Assembly (NCBI GenBank): GCA_007449985.2 | Contig: VIIQ02000008.1 | Location: forward strand, 248,001 to 312,000 | Origin: Desmodesmus armatus | Lineage: Eukaryota > Chlorophyta > Chlorophyceae > Sphaeropleales > Scenedesmaceae | Direction of reading: 5' to 3' | Length of the DNA stretch: 64,000 bases | Shown here: one piece after another, positions 47,709-58,788 of the stretch | Numbering within the stretch: the stretch's first letter is position 1 | Layout of the letters: each line of letters starts with the position of its first letter | Made by a program: the position numbers and the translations under genes | The notes under the pieces: model-generated | Told to the model about the DNA's origin: nothing | What the model saw: only the letters and a program-made list of their open reading frames with translations | The model's database searches: none

Positions 47709-50036
47709 TCTGCTATGCTGCTTGTCGCTGACTGGGAGTTGCAGGTCTGGACGACGGTGACTGTATTAAGCGATCAGGGAGATGGTTGCTGGTATCGCTT
47801 TTGTGTTGCTGGAGGTCACTCTGAAACCGCTTAAGTACAGGCGGAGGAGGGGAGCTGGAGTGACCTTCGTGCAGCTGCCGGATTTGTATCGTGTCAGCCA
47901 GCTTCCGGCCCATTTGTCACACGCAGGTCCTGATCGCTCACACATCTCAAGCGCAAAGAAAAAAACTTATGTGAACAGAATCAGATCGCCAAGCAATGCT
48001 TGTCTCTGTGAGACAGTGCCCGGAACCGGGGAGGTAGCAAGATTTCCTGGGGAGACACTGGGAACACACAAAGATGGGAACACAGAACACAATGTAACTA
48101 GCAATGCTTGTCTCTGGTGTCAGGAAACACAAATGCCAGAAACAGCCTGCATGCCCAGTTTGAGACAGACAGTCGAATCCCCAATCATAGAGTCTCTGTC
48201 TGAGTGTGCAATACACTACGTTGTCTGCATGGGAAGGCGTTTTGCAAGTGACGGGCCTCACCCATGCTTCCAATGGCCATCTGCCAGGTGAAGCAGCAGT
48301 CGTGCACACCCTCCAGGGACCTCTGCCAGCCCAGTAGCGGCACCAGGTGATTCGGTACAACGCAAGCCCGTTGTCTAGGTTCCACCTGGAACCTGACAAC
48401 GCCACTGGTCCTGGCTGCCAGCCACCACCCCACTCACTGCTGCTGCTGTCGTGGATGGCCAGCATGCAGGGTGCCACCTTGCACCCACAGTGTGCCAACT
48501 CCAACACCGGTGTCTGTATGCATGCCAGAGAGTTGATTGTTCTATTCAGGAATCAAGCACCCTTGGATCGCCACGTGTTGCTTGCTCAGTCACTTCCTGC
48601 CCAGCATGCAAACTAGTCTGCACGCGCTAGCAGACACTGTGGCAGGCACATGCAGGGAAACGCGCTGGCTTTCCAAGCATAATTTGGCAACCTTGTGGGA
48701 ACATGTTTGTGTGCTTGCTGAAACTGCTTGCATGTGACTGGCATGCATTCTTAATGTTCTACACATGCCGCTATCCCCAGTGTAGCCCCTTCTGCATGCT
48801 GTGCACTCTGGCTAGCCTATGACAACCGTTGCGATCATGGCCGGTGTATTACATCACTGATGCCAGCCTGTAGATACAACATTGCGATGTTTACTGCATG
48901 ATGCACTTGTGCACACATCCTGTAGGTTCAATTCACAAAGCTACTGCACACTGGACACTGCCATTAGATGTGCCCAAACAGGTGCGCCATCCCACAACTC
49001 TGCACAACGCAGACACAGCTGCACAACTTTTGACACCCCAGCTGGCTGCAATTCTAAAGTGGACCTGCCCAATGCCACACAGACTAACCACGCCTTGTCG
49101 CAGCCTACGGCACTATGCTGCTGTGCGCTTCTTGAAGAGACTAAGACCGTCGGCCAGCTGTACAGTGCGTGCAGTGCAGTATGCTGCAAAATCTCAAATG
49201 GCACATGCACTTGGCACCACTGCACCGCTGCACTTGGCACCGCTGCTCCCTACTTCCTTGGGAGTCCTTCCATATCCATCAGCCTATCAGCTGCCTGCTT
49301 GTAACCACCCTGCTGCACCTTCCTCTCCAACATCTCTGCAGCAGCAACAACAGCAGCCAGTAGCAGCAGCAGCAGCAGCAACCATGACCTAAGAGCAGGA
49401 AGTCTTCCACATGCTAAGAATCACTGCCACCTGGTGCTGAGCCTGCAACCTTATGCAGAAAAGGCTTGGCATGCATGCCACAATGCTGCTTCACACAGTC
49501 TGCGGTCGTTCCCGCTTGAGTGCGATCCGACTTGGCTGTGGGCTAACCACTCAGGCAATTGCAGCACATCTGCTATGATAAAGCATGACAGCGCATGCAT
49601 GCGAGCACAGGGCAGTGCCCACCTGGATCGCTGGTGCCACTAGCAGTGTCTAGCTCACCCTTGCCGGCCGTGTCAGAATTGGTCTCAGCTACCTACGAAG
49701 GCAGCAGCCACAATGCACGAAGGCCACGCAGTGAGCAGTACTCAGACTCGCTATCTCACCAGCTTGTGGGCAGGTCAGAGCTTGCTGTACTGCGCAGTCT
49801 AGGTGGGGCCCCCGGGGGGCTGCAGGAAGCTGACCCAGACGTCACAGAACCCAAAGCCGCCAAGCAACCTGCTAGGTTGAGACTGCTAGGTTGAGACGCT
49901 GGCAGCAACCACCTTTGCGTACACATATATCATGGCACCAACTTGAAGCATTTGCCGTAGCAGTGGCAGTAGCTAGCAATGCATCCACCCTCAGTCTCCA
50001 GCTAGGCTGGCTGAGCCACCGACACTCAGAGAGCTA
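47709..50036. other. Gene-poor region upstream of the secreted-protein gene
   Basis: Holds the secreted-protein promoter and probably the 3' flank of the minus-strand gene ending at 50037. A plus-strand frame at 48898-49392 (164 residues, ending in a poly-Gln/Ala run coded by CAG repeats at 49337-49380) is the longest open stretch, but it has no domain or convincing splice context. TAGCAATGCTTGTCTCTG-like sequence occurs at about 47992 and 48099. Confidence 0.4.
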
Positions 50037-51866
50037 CTACCACTGCTGAAATAAGGGTGTTGGGTGTCCTGGCCTACAGGAGCGCTGCGGATAGCCATAC
50101 GATATTACGTCCATGCAACAAAAAGGCATTGTTAAAGCAGCACCCACCTGGTCCCCAAAGTCCACTGTGTCGTCAGACACTGGTGAGGCATCAGGTGAGT
50201 CACCCATGTTCACCTCCTGCGCACGCTGGTGGGCTGTGCATGTATGCAAAACAAAAGCAGGCCAAGCAGCAATAACAGCAATGAGATCAAATGCAGGCCG
50301 GCACAGCCTACAGCACAGGTATTGGCATGACAGGTGCAAGCTACCCCTGCACCGTGCAGGGCCAAGTTGGCCCTTTGTCAGTGACCAGGAATTCCCTGAG
50401 CATCACCATCAAGTGCTGCTCCAGGCAGCACAGCTGGATATGCCGCATGCGAGCCTGGGGGCACTTTTATTCAGTGTGCTGTGCACTATATCTGTACAGT
50501 GAATTTATGGTTGTGCGCTTGCCTGCTGGTGCTGTCAGCGCTGCGCTCACCTGCACCACTGCTGGCTGACCCTGTGGATGCCTTCACAGCATCACTCATG
50601 GCTGACACAGCACCACTGGCGGCCTGCAGGACGAGTTGACACAGACGCTTGACACAGACGCTTGAATAATGCTGTAGGCAACTCCAGGCGCTCAGTGGGC
50701 CTCATGATGCATGTGTCTGATCAGGTGGGTGTGCAGCCTGTGAAGGCCGTGGGTCCTGGGTGCAACAGGCTGCAGCAATACACGTCACGGGCCCCGCCCG
50801 GCATGCATTGTGGCAGTGTGTGCCCTGGCCTATCTGACTCAGACTCTGAGGCTGCCGAGTGACTAGTAACTAGGTAGTGGCTGTTGCACGCCTGCTGCGA
50901 GGGGTACAGTCACCAGCTGCCAGTGGTTTGCAGTTGGAGCATGTGTGCAGTGCCATGACTTGTTACATTGCTTTCGTTTCTTCCTTGAATCTGATTCTGT
51001 GCCTTTGCACGCTGCAGCGCACCTGTGCAGCCATGTCTGCTGCACTGAACACCTTCTCAGCCAGTCGCCCTCCAGCCTGGGCAGCTCCCTTTGCCAGGAC
51101 AGCACCATGCAGCGACCCATCATCACGCTCATAGCTGCGGCAAACATGCACGCACGCAGTCACAACTGCTGCAACTGTCCGACCGTTATGTGCATGATGG
51201 GCAACGACAAGGCACATGCCCTGCCCTGGGCTGGCGCATTGTGGGTGTAACTGCGAAGTGCACATGCAATGCAACTGCTGCACTATTGCAACTGCCCTGT
51301 ATCATACATGCCATGATGGCTTGTGATTGCACCGCCTGTGGTTGCGTCTGCCCTGCAGGCCTGTTGTACTCAGTGACTGAACAAGGCACCTGGCTAGTGC
51401 ATTGTGAAAGACTGATGCTGCACTGCACAGTGCAACTGCTGCATTGCGCTACATTCAACGTTGCCTCTGCATGCACCTCAACAGGCAGACACACGGCATA
51501 ACAGTGCCTAGCCTAGCCTAGTAGCTACGGCTTCACCACAATGCGCCCACACCTGCTGGACATGGCCTGCTGTGCCTGCCATGCTGAGGACCGCAGGACC
51601 TCCTCTGGGTCTGAGCCCCTGTTGGCTGCAAGGTCTGCAGGATCTGCAGGAGCATCTGGACTGCGCGCAGGGGCAGACTCAGGCCCAAAAGTGGTGCTGG
51701 TCTCTCCAGCTGCTGTTGCCTGGTCAATGCTCCTTGATCGGGAACCGGGGCCGGGTCCAATCTCGTCGGTGCTCCTTTGCGTGCTGTAGAGTTGTGTATC
51801 ACCCAGGGCCCGGCATGACACGGCTGACCTCGCAAAGAGCCGACCGGTCAAGAGACGCTGCAGCAT
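50037..51866 (-). CDS. Small protein with mitochondrial-type leader, function unknown
   Basis: Five exons join in frame: 51866-51553, 51134-51023, 50623-50551, 50233-50148, 50084-50037; 210 residues. The start MLQRLLTGRLFARSAVSCRA is a classic mitochondrial targeting sequence. The middle (residues about 40-100) is Asp/Ala/Pro/Ser-rich and probably disordered. Residues about 105-165 (GAVLAKGAAQAGGRLAEKVF, AADMAAQAASGAVSAMSDAV) form an Ala-rich amphipathic helix of the kind found in LEA-like stress proteins. The rest is acidic (SPDASPVSDDTVDFGDQ), then a short basic tail. No family recognised; LEA-like is only a compositional resemblance. The last exon is the weakest part of the model. Confidence 0.65.
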
Positions 51867-52530
51867 TGTGGCGGATGGCAGATTCGGCAGCGAACTGTGA
51901 ATGAGTGAAGTGAATGTGTCTTAAACATGTGGTTTTCTTCACCGTGGCTGCCTTTGACCGCTTTCCGTTATGCCATGCGCAATGATGACTCACTGTCGCC
52001 ATGTGTGACAGGTGCCTGTCACTCCAAATCGGCATGGACTTCCATTCACCGATACCGTCAGGTATGGGGAGTTGCCAACCAATTGTTCCTCATTAGTTGG
52101 GCTCGATGTGCGTGTGATACTGCAGCGCATGCCGCAGCTTGGCACGGCTACTGTGCTGCAGCTTAAGCAACAATCGTATAGCAACACCTGCATGCCGACC
52201 TGATGAACCCAAGCTTTCATCGCCCACCGGCAAACCGCTTGGTACAACATGACAATGTGGATGTGTAAGGGGGAAAGGCAGGACCCCTACCAGGCCCTCT
52301 GCATGTTGCTTGTCCAGCGCCCATTGCGGCAACCTGTCAGCTGGAAGACAGTAGTCTGACTAAAAGCGTGTAGTACACGGTGGTCCAGCAGCAACGGTGC
52401 GCAGCGTTTTTGCATGCAAAAGGATGCAGGAAACAAGTGGCTGTTGCAGGGCCCCCACCCCAGCAAGGCTTGATAAAGCAACATCACTCAGCGACGCCGA
52501 TTGCTGCACGTACAAGTACTGTACTGTCAG
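51867..52530. other. Upstream region, possibly holding 5' exons of the next plus-strand gene
   Basis: Divergent promoter of the mitochondrial-leader gene lies here. Two short stretches look coding on the plus strand: about 52012-52061 (VPVTPNRHGLPFTDTVR before a GTATGG donor) and about 52159-52240 (LSNNRIATPACRPDEPKLSS). I could not join them in phase to the exons downstream. Confidence 0.35.
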
Positions 52531-52935
52531 CCGGGAGACATGCGCCACCATGGACTCCCAGGCTGCCAGATTGTGACTACTGTTGTGAAGGATGCAAACC
52601 TAGTAGAACCAACACCCACACCTCAAGCCTCAAGGGTGTGAACTGGCTGCGTGGCGCAGCATGCTGTGAAAGGTCATCATCATCATCTCATTATGTCATC
52701 CACCAGGACAGCAGCTGGTATGCCTTCTGGCAGTCTCGCGCTGCTGTCCTGCGTCACAACAGCACCGTGTGGCAGCATGCTGACAGGCTGCAGCAGCCTG
52801 GGCTCCCAGAGGTTCAAGAACACTATTTTGCAGAGAAGGTGTATGATGCTATGTTGTAACGTGTTGCTTTCTCCTGTGCTGCAGGCGTTCAGGGCCTCAC
52901 CTGGCCGAGGGCTCCAGTGTCTCTACTCAGTGTGA
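52531..52935 (+). CDS. 3' exons of an unrecognised gene
   Basis: Three exons in one phase: 52531-52635, 52707-52838, 52885-52935 with stop TGA. They encode about 95 residues, including GLPGCQIVTTVVKDANLVEP, SSWYAFWQSRAAVLRHNSTVW and PGLPEVQEHYFAEKAF, and end in RGLQCLYSV. The aromatic-rich WYAFWQSR block and consistent splice sites argue for real coding sequence, and a TGTAA at 52983 fits a 3' end. The 5' part is unresolved (see the upstream entry). I know no matching family. Confidence 0.5.
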
Positions 52936-52982
52936 TCGGCTGCCGTGCACTATGGATCAGTGGGTTTGGTCTGGTGGTGTGC

Positions 52983-52987
52983 TGTAA
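52983..52987 (+). terminator. TGTAA poly(A) signal after the unrecognised gene
   Basis: TGTAA 48 bases after the stop at 52935. Confidence 0.45.
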
Positions 52988-54637
52988 GGCACACGAATAG
53001 ACCTGCTGCTGCATGCACAATCGCTATGCCGGAACTACATGTGATAATGAGGCATCTGGGGTTCTGTGAGGCCATCGCTGCAGGACGTGCAGCACCACAC
53101 ACCTCGCTGCCCAAGACAGTGGTGTTCTTGGCATGGGTGCATGCCATGCTAGCCAGGTGTGCTGTTGGAGTCAATGAGGCCCACTATCCGCTCAAACCCT
53201 GGAACATGCCTGGGGCCCAAGGTGATAAGATAGCACATGCTGTGGCAGGGGAGGGGTGGCGTGGTCACCTTCAGGCACCACACCAAGCTGCCCTTTTAGG
53301 CCCTGTCCTCCGTGAGGGGCCTGCAGGCCTGCAGTAATGAAACTTCAGTACCAGAAGTACCAGCCAGTACTTGCCCAGGAGGGGCCTGGAAGTAGCCCAG
53401 CAGTTGCCTATCATCGTGTGCTTTCTGTGCTGAGGACTCTTGCGCTGTGGCTGTATCTTCCCCAGGGCTGCTGTCCACTGTGGCAGGCTGCAGGTTGCTG
53501 AGCAGGTTGCTGAGCACTGTTCAAACTGGTCACTGGAGCTCCCATTCATGGCCCAGCACGAGGGAGCAGAGCAAGGAGGGGAGGGAGGAACTGAGTAATC
53601 TCAACACATTTAGTGACTTCAATCGGGTACTTTGACCTAAGGGAGCCCGTTCTGCAGGTGAGGCAGTGCTGGCAAGGGCAGTAGGGCAGTGCTGGGGCAG
53701 GCCCACCGGCAACTCTTGCTGGCAAACATCTTTGCTGATACTCTTTAGTATCAAGTTTTTCTGTACATGACTTGAGTGGCTTAAATCACTAGTTGCGTAA
53801 GCAGTGAGTAAAGCAGGTGGTTGGGGCTAACAGGGTCACCGGGGCGCTCGCGCACTGCCCCGCAGCAACAGTGTTTGTGACTGTCGTGTGGCTGAGCAGC
53901 TATCCGGCTGCAGCAACTCACTTGAGCACCCGTCAGGGCCCCACCAAATCACTTGGGCGACGATCAGGCTCCTCAGCCACCACCATCCTGCGTACATGAC
54001 TCCTTTTGTTGCTAGTTGCATCTGAGAAGCTCAGAGCGTGCCTGTCTGCTTGCCCTGAGTGTCACCAGCGGTGTAGCAGCAGCCGGACCAGACACGGCGA
54101 TCCGTCCATCATAAGTAGTGTCAGGATATCCCTATAGAGTTTTTTTGTCCGCTTCAACCCGTCCGCATTTCGCCAGGAGTGTTTGCGGGAAGCCAAGAAG
54201 TGCATCCTTTGCAGGCAGGTGGTTGGTGAGGCAGGCGAATTGCGACAGCATGGCAGACACCAGGCCACGTTCAAGCTCTGGAGGTGGCTGGTTGTGCTGC
54301 GTGCGCCCAGCAGTAGGTGCGCATGATCGGCATGCAAGGGGGGAGGGGGTGAGATGGAGACAGACCTCTGCTGCAGTGCACCCCGTGTTCGTGCATTGCT
54401 GGCATGCATCATTCCATCAAAACCGAGTGTACTTTAGGAATTGCCCACCCCCTGTACACACTTCGGGGATGTCACAGGCCAGCACATGTGCTCACAGACC
54501 AGCACAACCAAGTCAGCGGCCCAAAGAATAGCCTGTTGTTGATGAGCGTGAGTGAGCTCCTAAGCATTGCATCTGCAGTTGTACAGTTGTGAACTGCAGC
54601 GCAGTTGTGCACTCCTGCACCCTGATTGCCTCAGCAA
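52988..54637. other. Gene-free stretch between two unrecognised plus-strand genes
   Basis: A plus frame at 53027-53337 (MPELHVIMRHLGFCEAIAAG) is open but lies after a poly(A) signal and has no splice support. Nothing else recognised. Confidence 0.4.
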
Positions 54638-56635
54638 ATGTACAAGAGAAGTCACCCTCACAAACCTCCTTCTGCACCGCCCTGTCCAACTGCAGCTGAC
54701 CCAGAGCCAGCGGTGCTGAACAGCAGCAGCAGCATGCCAAAGGACGCCTGTGCACATGGCACGCACGTGACCGCCACAGCACACTCCGCCAGCACTGCAG
54801 ACCACTCTGACCTACACACCACAGAGGTGCAACTGGCAGATGCAGCGCCAGCCAGCAGTGACCAGGCACCCAGGCGTGCGCAGCCAGCAGCAGCGGCTAC
54901 AGGCGCAGCAGCAGGCAGTGAGGGGGGTGCCATGGCAGCAAAGGGAGCTAGCCACAGCAGCCATGTGGTAACACGCCACCACGTCCCACACCTGGACCTG
55001 CGGCCCTTGATGGCATCAGCACACAACCGGCCATACACAGGTGCGACACACAGCCTGCAGCACCTCCTTACCATCAGTCATACTAACCATTCAAACCACA
55101 ACCTCTCTCTCAAGAGTGCGTGTCCAAGCACGTTGATGAAACAGCATCTGTTTGTTGTGTGTGTTGCCTGCAGATGCTGACTGGGACGCATGCCTAGCAG
55201 CCCTGGAGCAAGTGAAGCAGCAGAACCAGGCCCTGGCCATGCAGCAGCTGCAGAACGCCAGCGGCAAGCCCCTGCAGCGCAGCAGCTTTGCCAGCGCCAC
55301 CAGCGACGTCTTCCACGACGCCTTCAGCCACACCATGTCTGACGCATCCGTCAGCGAGGCAGAGCACAGGGAGGTGGAGCAGTACTTGACAGAGCTTGAG
55401 ATGCTGCGGGGTCCAGCACCAGGCCCGGAGCTGTGCTACACCCCAAGCTGCGAGCCAAACCCCCCGCTGCTGTTTGCGCCCAAGTCCTGGAAGTACTGCC
55501 AGGTCGACCCTCGGCCCTTCTGCGCGTACTGGGAGCGCGATGCCGTGAACAGCACGCCCTTCCCGCTGCCTTCCCACAAGCAGATGAAGCTTAGCAAGCT
55601 GGCGAGGGCCTGCCACGAGTCCATCCCCGGCATGTGGGTGAGTGAGATGGAGGTGCAGGGGGGTACAGGGTTCTGGGCCTGATGTGCGCTCATGACATGC
55701 TGCATGTCGCGAGCGCAGCTTGTCATGTGCCAGGAGGAGTGTGCTGAGAGGGGCTTGGCACGCACTGCTAAACTCTGCAGTCGCACAGCCACAGCAGGGC
55801 AGTGTGTGAAAAACAGCGACAACGCTCAAATCACCAGACGCAACACCCAGTTTGGATGATCTGTGCGGGTCGATGATCGTAGCTCACACGCCTGTTGCGC
55901 ACATGCGTCAGGAACACTTGTTGGCTGACCCTGCTTGCCTGTCCTGCACGTGTCCCTACTGTCTCCCTTCCCTAGATGCGTGTGGAGGGCAAGCAGCTGG
56001 TGCTGACCGCCACCCCCAACATCATTGCCATCCCTGGTGTGATGAACTACAATGAGTACTTCAACCTTGACTCCACTAGGGCGCACTGGGCCCTCAGGCG
56101 GGACATCTCACTCGGACGCTCCGAGGGCGAGATGTTCATGACCACAGACGGCATCCTCATCTACCGGTGAGATGATTAGTCATGACTTGCATTACGTCAT
56201 GCTCCTCGGGACATGTGCATGCAGCATGTGGCTGTTGATGCCTGCCTGCACCGCTGAACTGCATGCAGTGCATGGAGCAGTGGTCACTAAGCAACTTCTG
56301 AGTATCCGGTCGGCCCCTGCACCAAAGCGCGCCATCAGTATCGCTGCGGTGTTCGTTGCCCCCGATGCTATTTGTGCTGGCGATTTGCTGGCGCTGTATT
56401 TGTTGGATGCAGGGTGTGCAGCTCTGGGCTGTTCAGCAGCAAGGTTGACTACGTGTATGAGGATTACATGCGTGTGGAGGACAACGGCAGCGTGATCATC
56501 ACCCAGCAGTGGTCCAAGTCCCTGACAGACGGCAGCGTAGCCACGCAGTACCTGGTGGGGCGCAAGACGGGGCCAACCCCGCCCAAGAAGCACCAGGGGC
56601 CAGGTGTCTCTTTTGCACGTGCGCTGTCGTGCTGA
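54638..56635 (+). CDS. Conserved-looking protein with beta-rich C-terminal domain, unrecognised
   Basis: Four exons join in frame: 54638-55040, 55174-55637, 55976-56166, 56413-56635; 426 residues. Residues 1-130 are disordered (Ser/Thr/Ala/His-rich). Residues about 135-190 are helical and Gln-rich (LAALEQVKQQNQALAMQQLQ), perhaps a short coiled coil. Residues about 235-405 look like one folded domain: SWKYCQVDPRPFCAYWERD, LVLTATPNIIAIPGVMNYNE, HWALRRDISLGRSEGEMFM, KVDYVYEDYMRVEDNGSVI, QWSKSLTDGS, YLVGRKTG, with alternating strands that recall a lipid-binding or lipocalin-like barrel. I do not recognise the family and assign no function. The start could instead be the in-frame ATG at 54734. An internal GTGTCT donor near 56601 could give another 3' end. 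Confidence 0.75.
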
Positions 56636-58788
56636 GCAGCGGTAGCTGCTGCTGCTGGCCGCAGCTGAATGTTGGGTTTCGAGGTGGTGTGCTGGCAGGC
56701 GGAAGCAGGAAGGATGTGGTGCTGCTATGATGGGGTGACTGAGAACCCATGCATTGAGCAGCCTGGGCTGTTGACCAACAAAGTGTCTGCAAGTACTTGG
56801 GATGCTGCAGCAGTGGCAGCACTGCAGCGAGCAGCTGCTGCTAGAAGCCACAGTCAGCTGTGGCTCCTGGCAGTGTGCAGCTGTGCAGCACGGTCCTGCT
56901 GCGCATGGGGTGTTCCATATGCGTGGTAGTGGCATGACACATGACGTGGGCTTGACATGGTTGCCGAGTTGCTGCACAGGCATTCACATGCAACGGTTGT
57001 CCTGACTTGCACATCTGATGACGCAGGACCAGTTGGCATTTGTGCCGTGCTGGCAAGACAGCATCGAGTGTTGTGTGCAAAGCTGCTAGGCAGCAGTTGT
57101 CCATATGTGTGTATTGACGTTGGTGTTGCAATTGCAGGTGATTGTGTATAGGCACTGTACAGGCTGGGTATTGTGTGGTTTGTTTGCTTTGTGTAGTTTG
57201 CAAGCTGCTGGCATCATGCGTGGTGAAGGGGTGGGATCTGAGCAGTCGAGTGCATCAGCACAACACGGCATGCATGCGTGCAGTCACCGTTGCAGTTGCT
57301 ACAGTCTCTTCCAGAGGCTTTGTTGGCCGCCGTTTTGTTGGGCTGTGGCGAAATGACAAAACTTACACACGCTTGAGTGTGCTTTTGTGGGTATCGCGTC
57401 GGTTGGTATGTCACAGTTGCGGGGCATGTCATATGATACAGCAAGCTCACAGTACGTGGGGGGCCACCAGGCAGCCCCCAGCACAGTCGTTTGGTCAGCA
57501 CAATACTTTGGGACATCTCAGTGCAGTCCTGTGATACAGTTCCAGGACTGGGCATGTGATTGTGCGTTGCTGGTTTCATTTATCACCCAGCAGGCGGGTG
57601 GTTTGGTACTGACACCCTACACCAAGTCTTTCATGCATGGTGCACAGCTGCACGCATGCTGGTTTGAGGCCTGGACTCGTGTTCAGTTGGTTCGGTTGGT
57701 TGTTTCAATCCAGCAAATCCCAACTGCTGTTTCATCAGAGGACGGTGCACGGGCACCTTCGCTGCACGTGTGGTCCAACAGTTGTGATTTCATCATGCTA
57801 CTGCTGGCCTGGTGGGGGAGTTATCTCTGATTGTTTGCTAGCCTGCCATGGCTTGCTTGAGACGGCCGTGAGTTGTCCAAACATGCGTTGTAATAAGATC
57901 GCAGAGGCTGAAGCTGCCGTGTCCAAACATGCGTTGATACGGATCTGCATGAAGTTGAGTGCAGTTGAGAGTGATAGCTGATGCAGGCCTGTGCAGTGTC
58001 TGCTCTTGAGTGGCCAACACATGTCAAGGCAGCACTGCTTGCACTAGACGAGTCCCTGTCCCTCAGGGGGCGTTCAGCAAGCACAGCATTGTGCGCTGCG
58101 CAAATGTTGTTTGTGCTTGAACACTGCGAGCCGACAGGCTGTACCACCGTGGGGTGTGTGCTGTGATGTGCTGGCCCTGTAAGAATGGGATGCTGAGGCT
58201 CGGATAGCTCTATGTAGCAGTCTGGGCAGCCCTAAGCGTCTCCAACTTTCTCAGCGACTGCCACATTGTGTGAAAGCAAGGAATCGGCAGCGCACATCTT
58301 GCAGTTACAGTTGGCCAGGCGGCTCGCAGTTGGCCAGGCGGCTCACAACATTCACCAAACCAACACCATGACATTGCAAGCACTGCCAACCCATGCCCGG
58401 CAGGGGCTATGTCAAGCATGACAAGCAAGCTTCAGCTGCAAAGCAATCTCACCAAACTCAGTCAGCACCCAGCACATGGCTCAAGATGCCTGCGCTGCAG
58501 GCTTGCTTGTCCCTTGAACGCCTCTCCTGGCGGTCAGTTGTAACACAGGCTGGCCAAGACACTGCCCAGCACAAGTATCCCACTGGCGCCAGCAGCAACA
58601 GTACAGGCCAGTGTGCCGCCAGCACTTGTACCCCACTGGTGCCAGCAGCAACAGTACAGGCCAGTGTGCCATCAGAGCACAACCACCCCTCCTCCACTAC
58701 ACACACTCCCTCTCACACACTCACAGCACACACCCGTCCCTCAACCCTCGCAGAGCAGTTGTATGTCAGTGCTGACGCGGTAACAGGT
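56636..58788. other. Convergent gene-free region with short tandem repeats
   Basis: No exon recognised. Small tandem duplications are present: a 46-bp-spaced TGTCCAAACATGCGTTG pair (57874, 57920), a 19-bp unit (58308-58344) and a 53-bp unit (58568-58673). A minus-strand TGTAA (TTACA at 58305-58309) may serve the aminotransferase gene. Confidence 0.5.
58568..58673. repeat. 53-bp unit, two tandem copies
   Basis: AGCAC(AA/TT)GTA(T/C)CC followed by CACTGG(C/T)GCCAGCAGCAA and the rest of the unit occurs at 58568 and 58621 with four differences. Confidence 0.85.

Noticed and set aside
48898..49392. 164-residue plus-strand frame ending in poly-Gln/Ala
   Set aside because: No domain, Pro/Thr/His-rich composition, and the end is only a CAG repeat; kept as a note, not a gene.
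52531..52640. Alternative frame WTPRLPDCDYCCEGCKPS as a Cys-rich zinc motif exon
   Set aside because: In that frame the following exon hits a stop, while the other frame joins all three exons cleanly.
53027..53337. Plus-strand frame MPELHVIMRHLG, about 100 residues
   Set aside because: Starts after the TGTAA signal of the preceding gene, no splice partners and no recognised domain.
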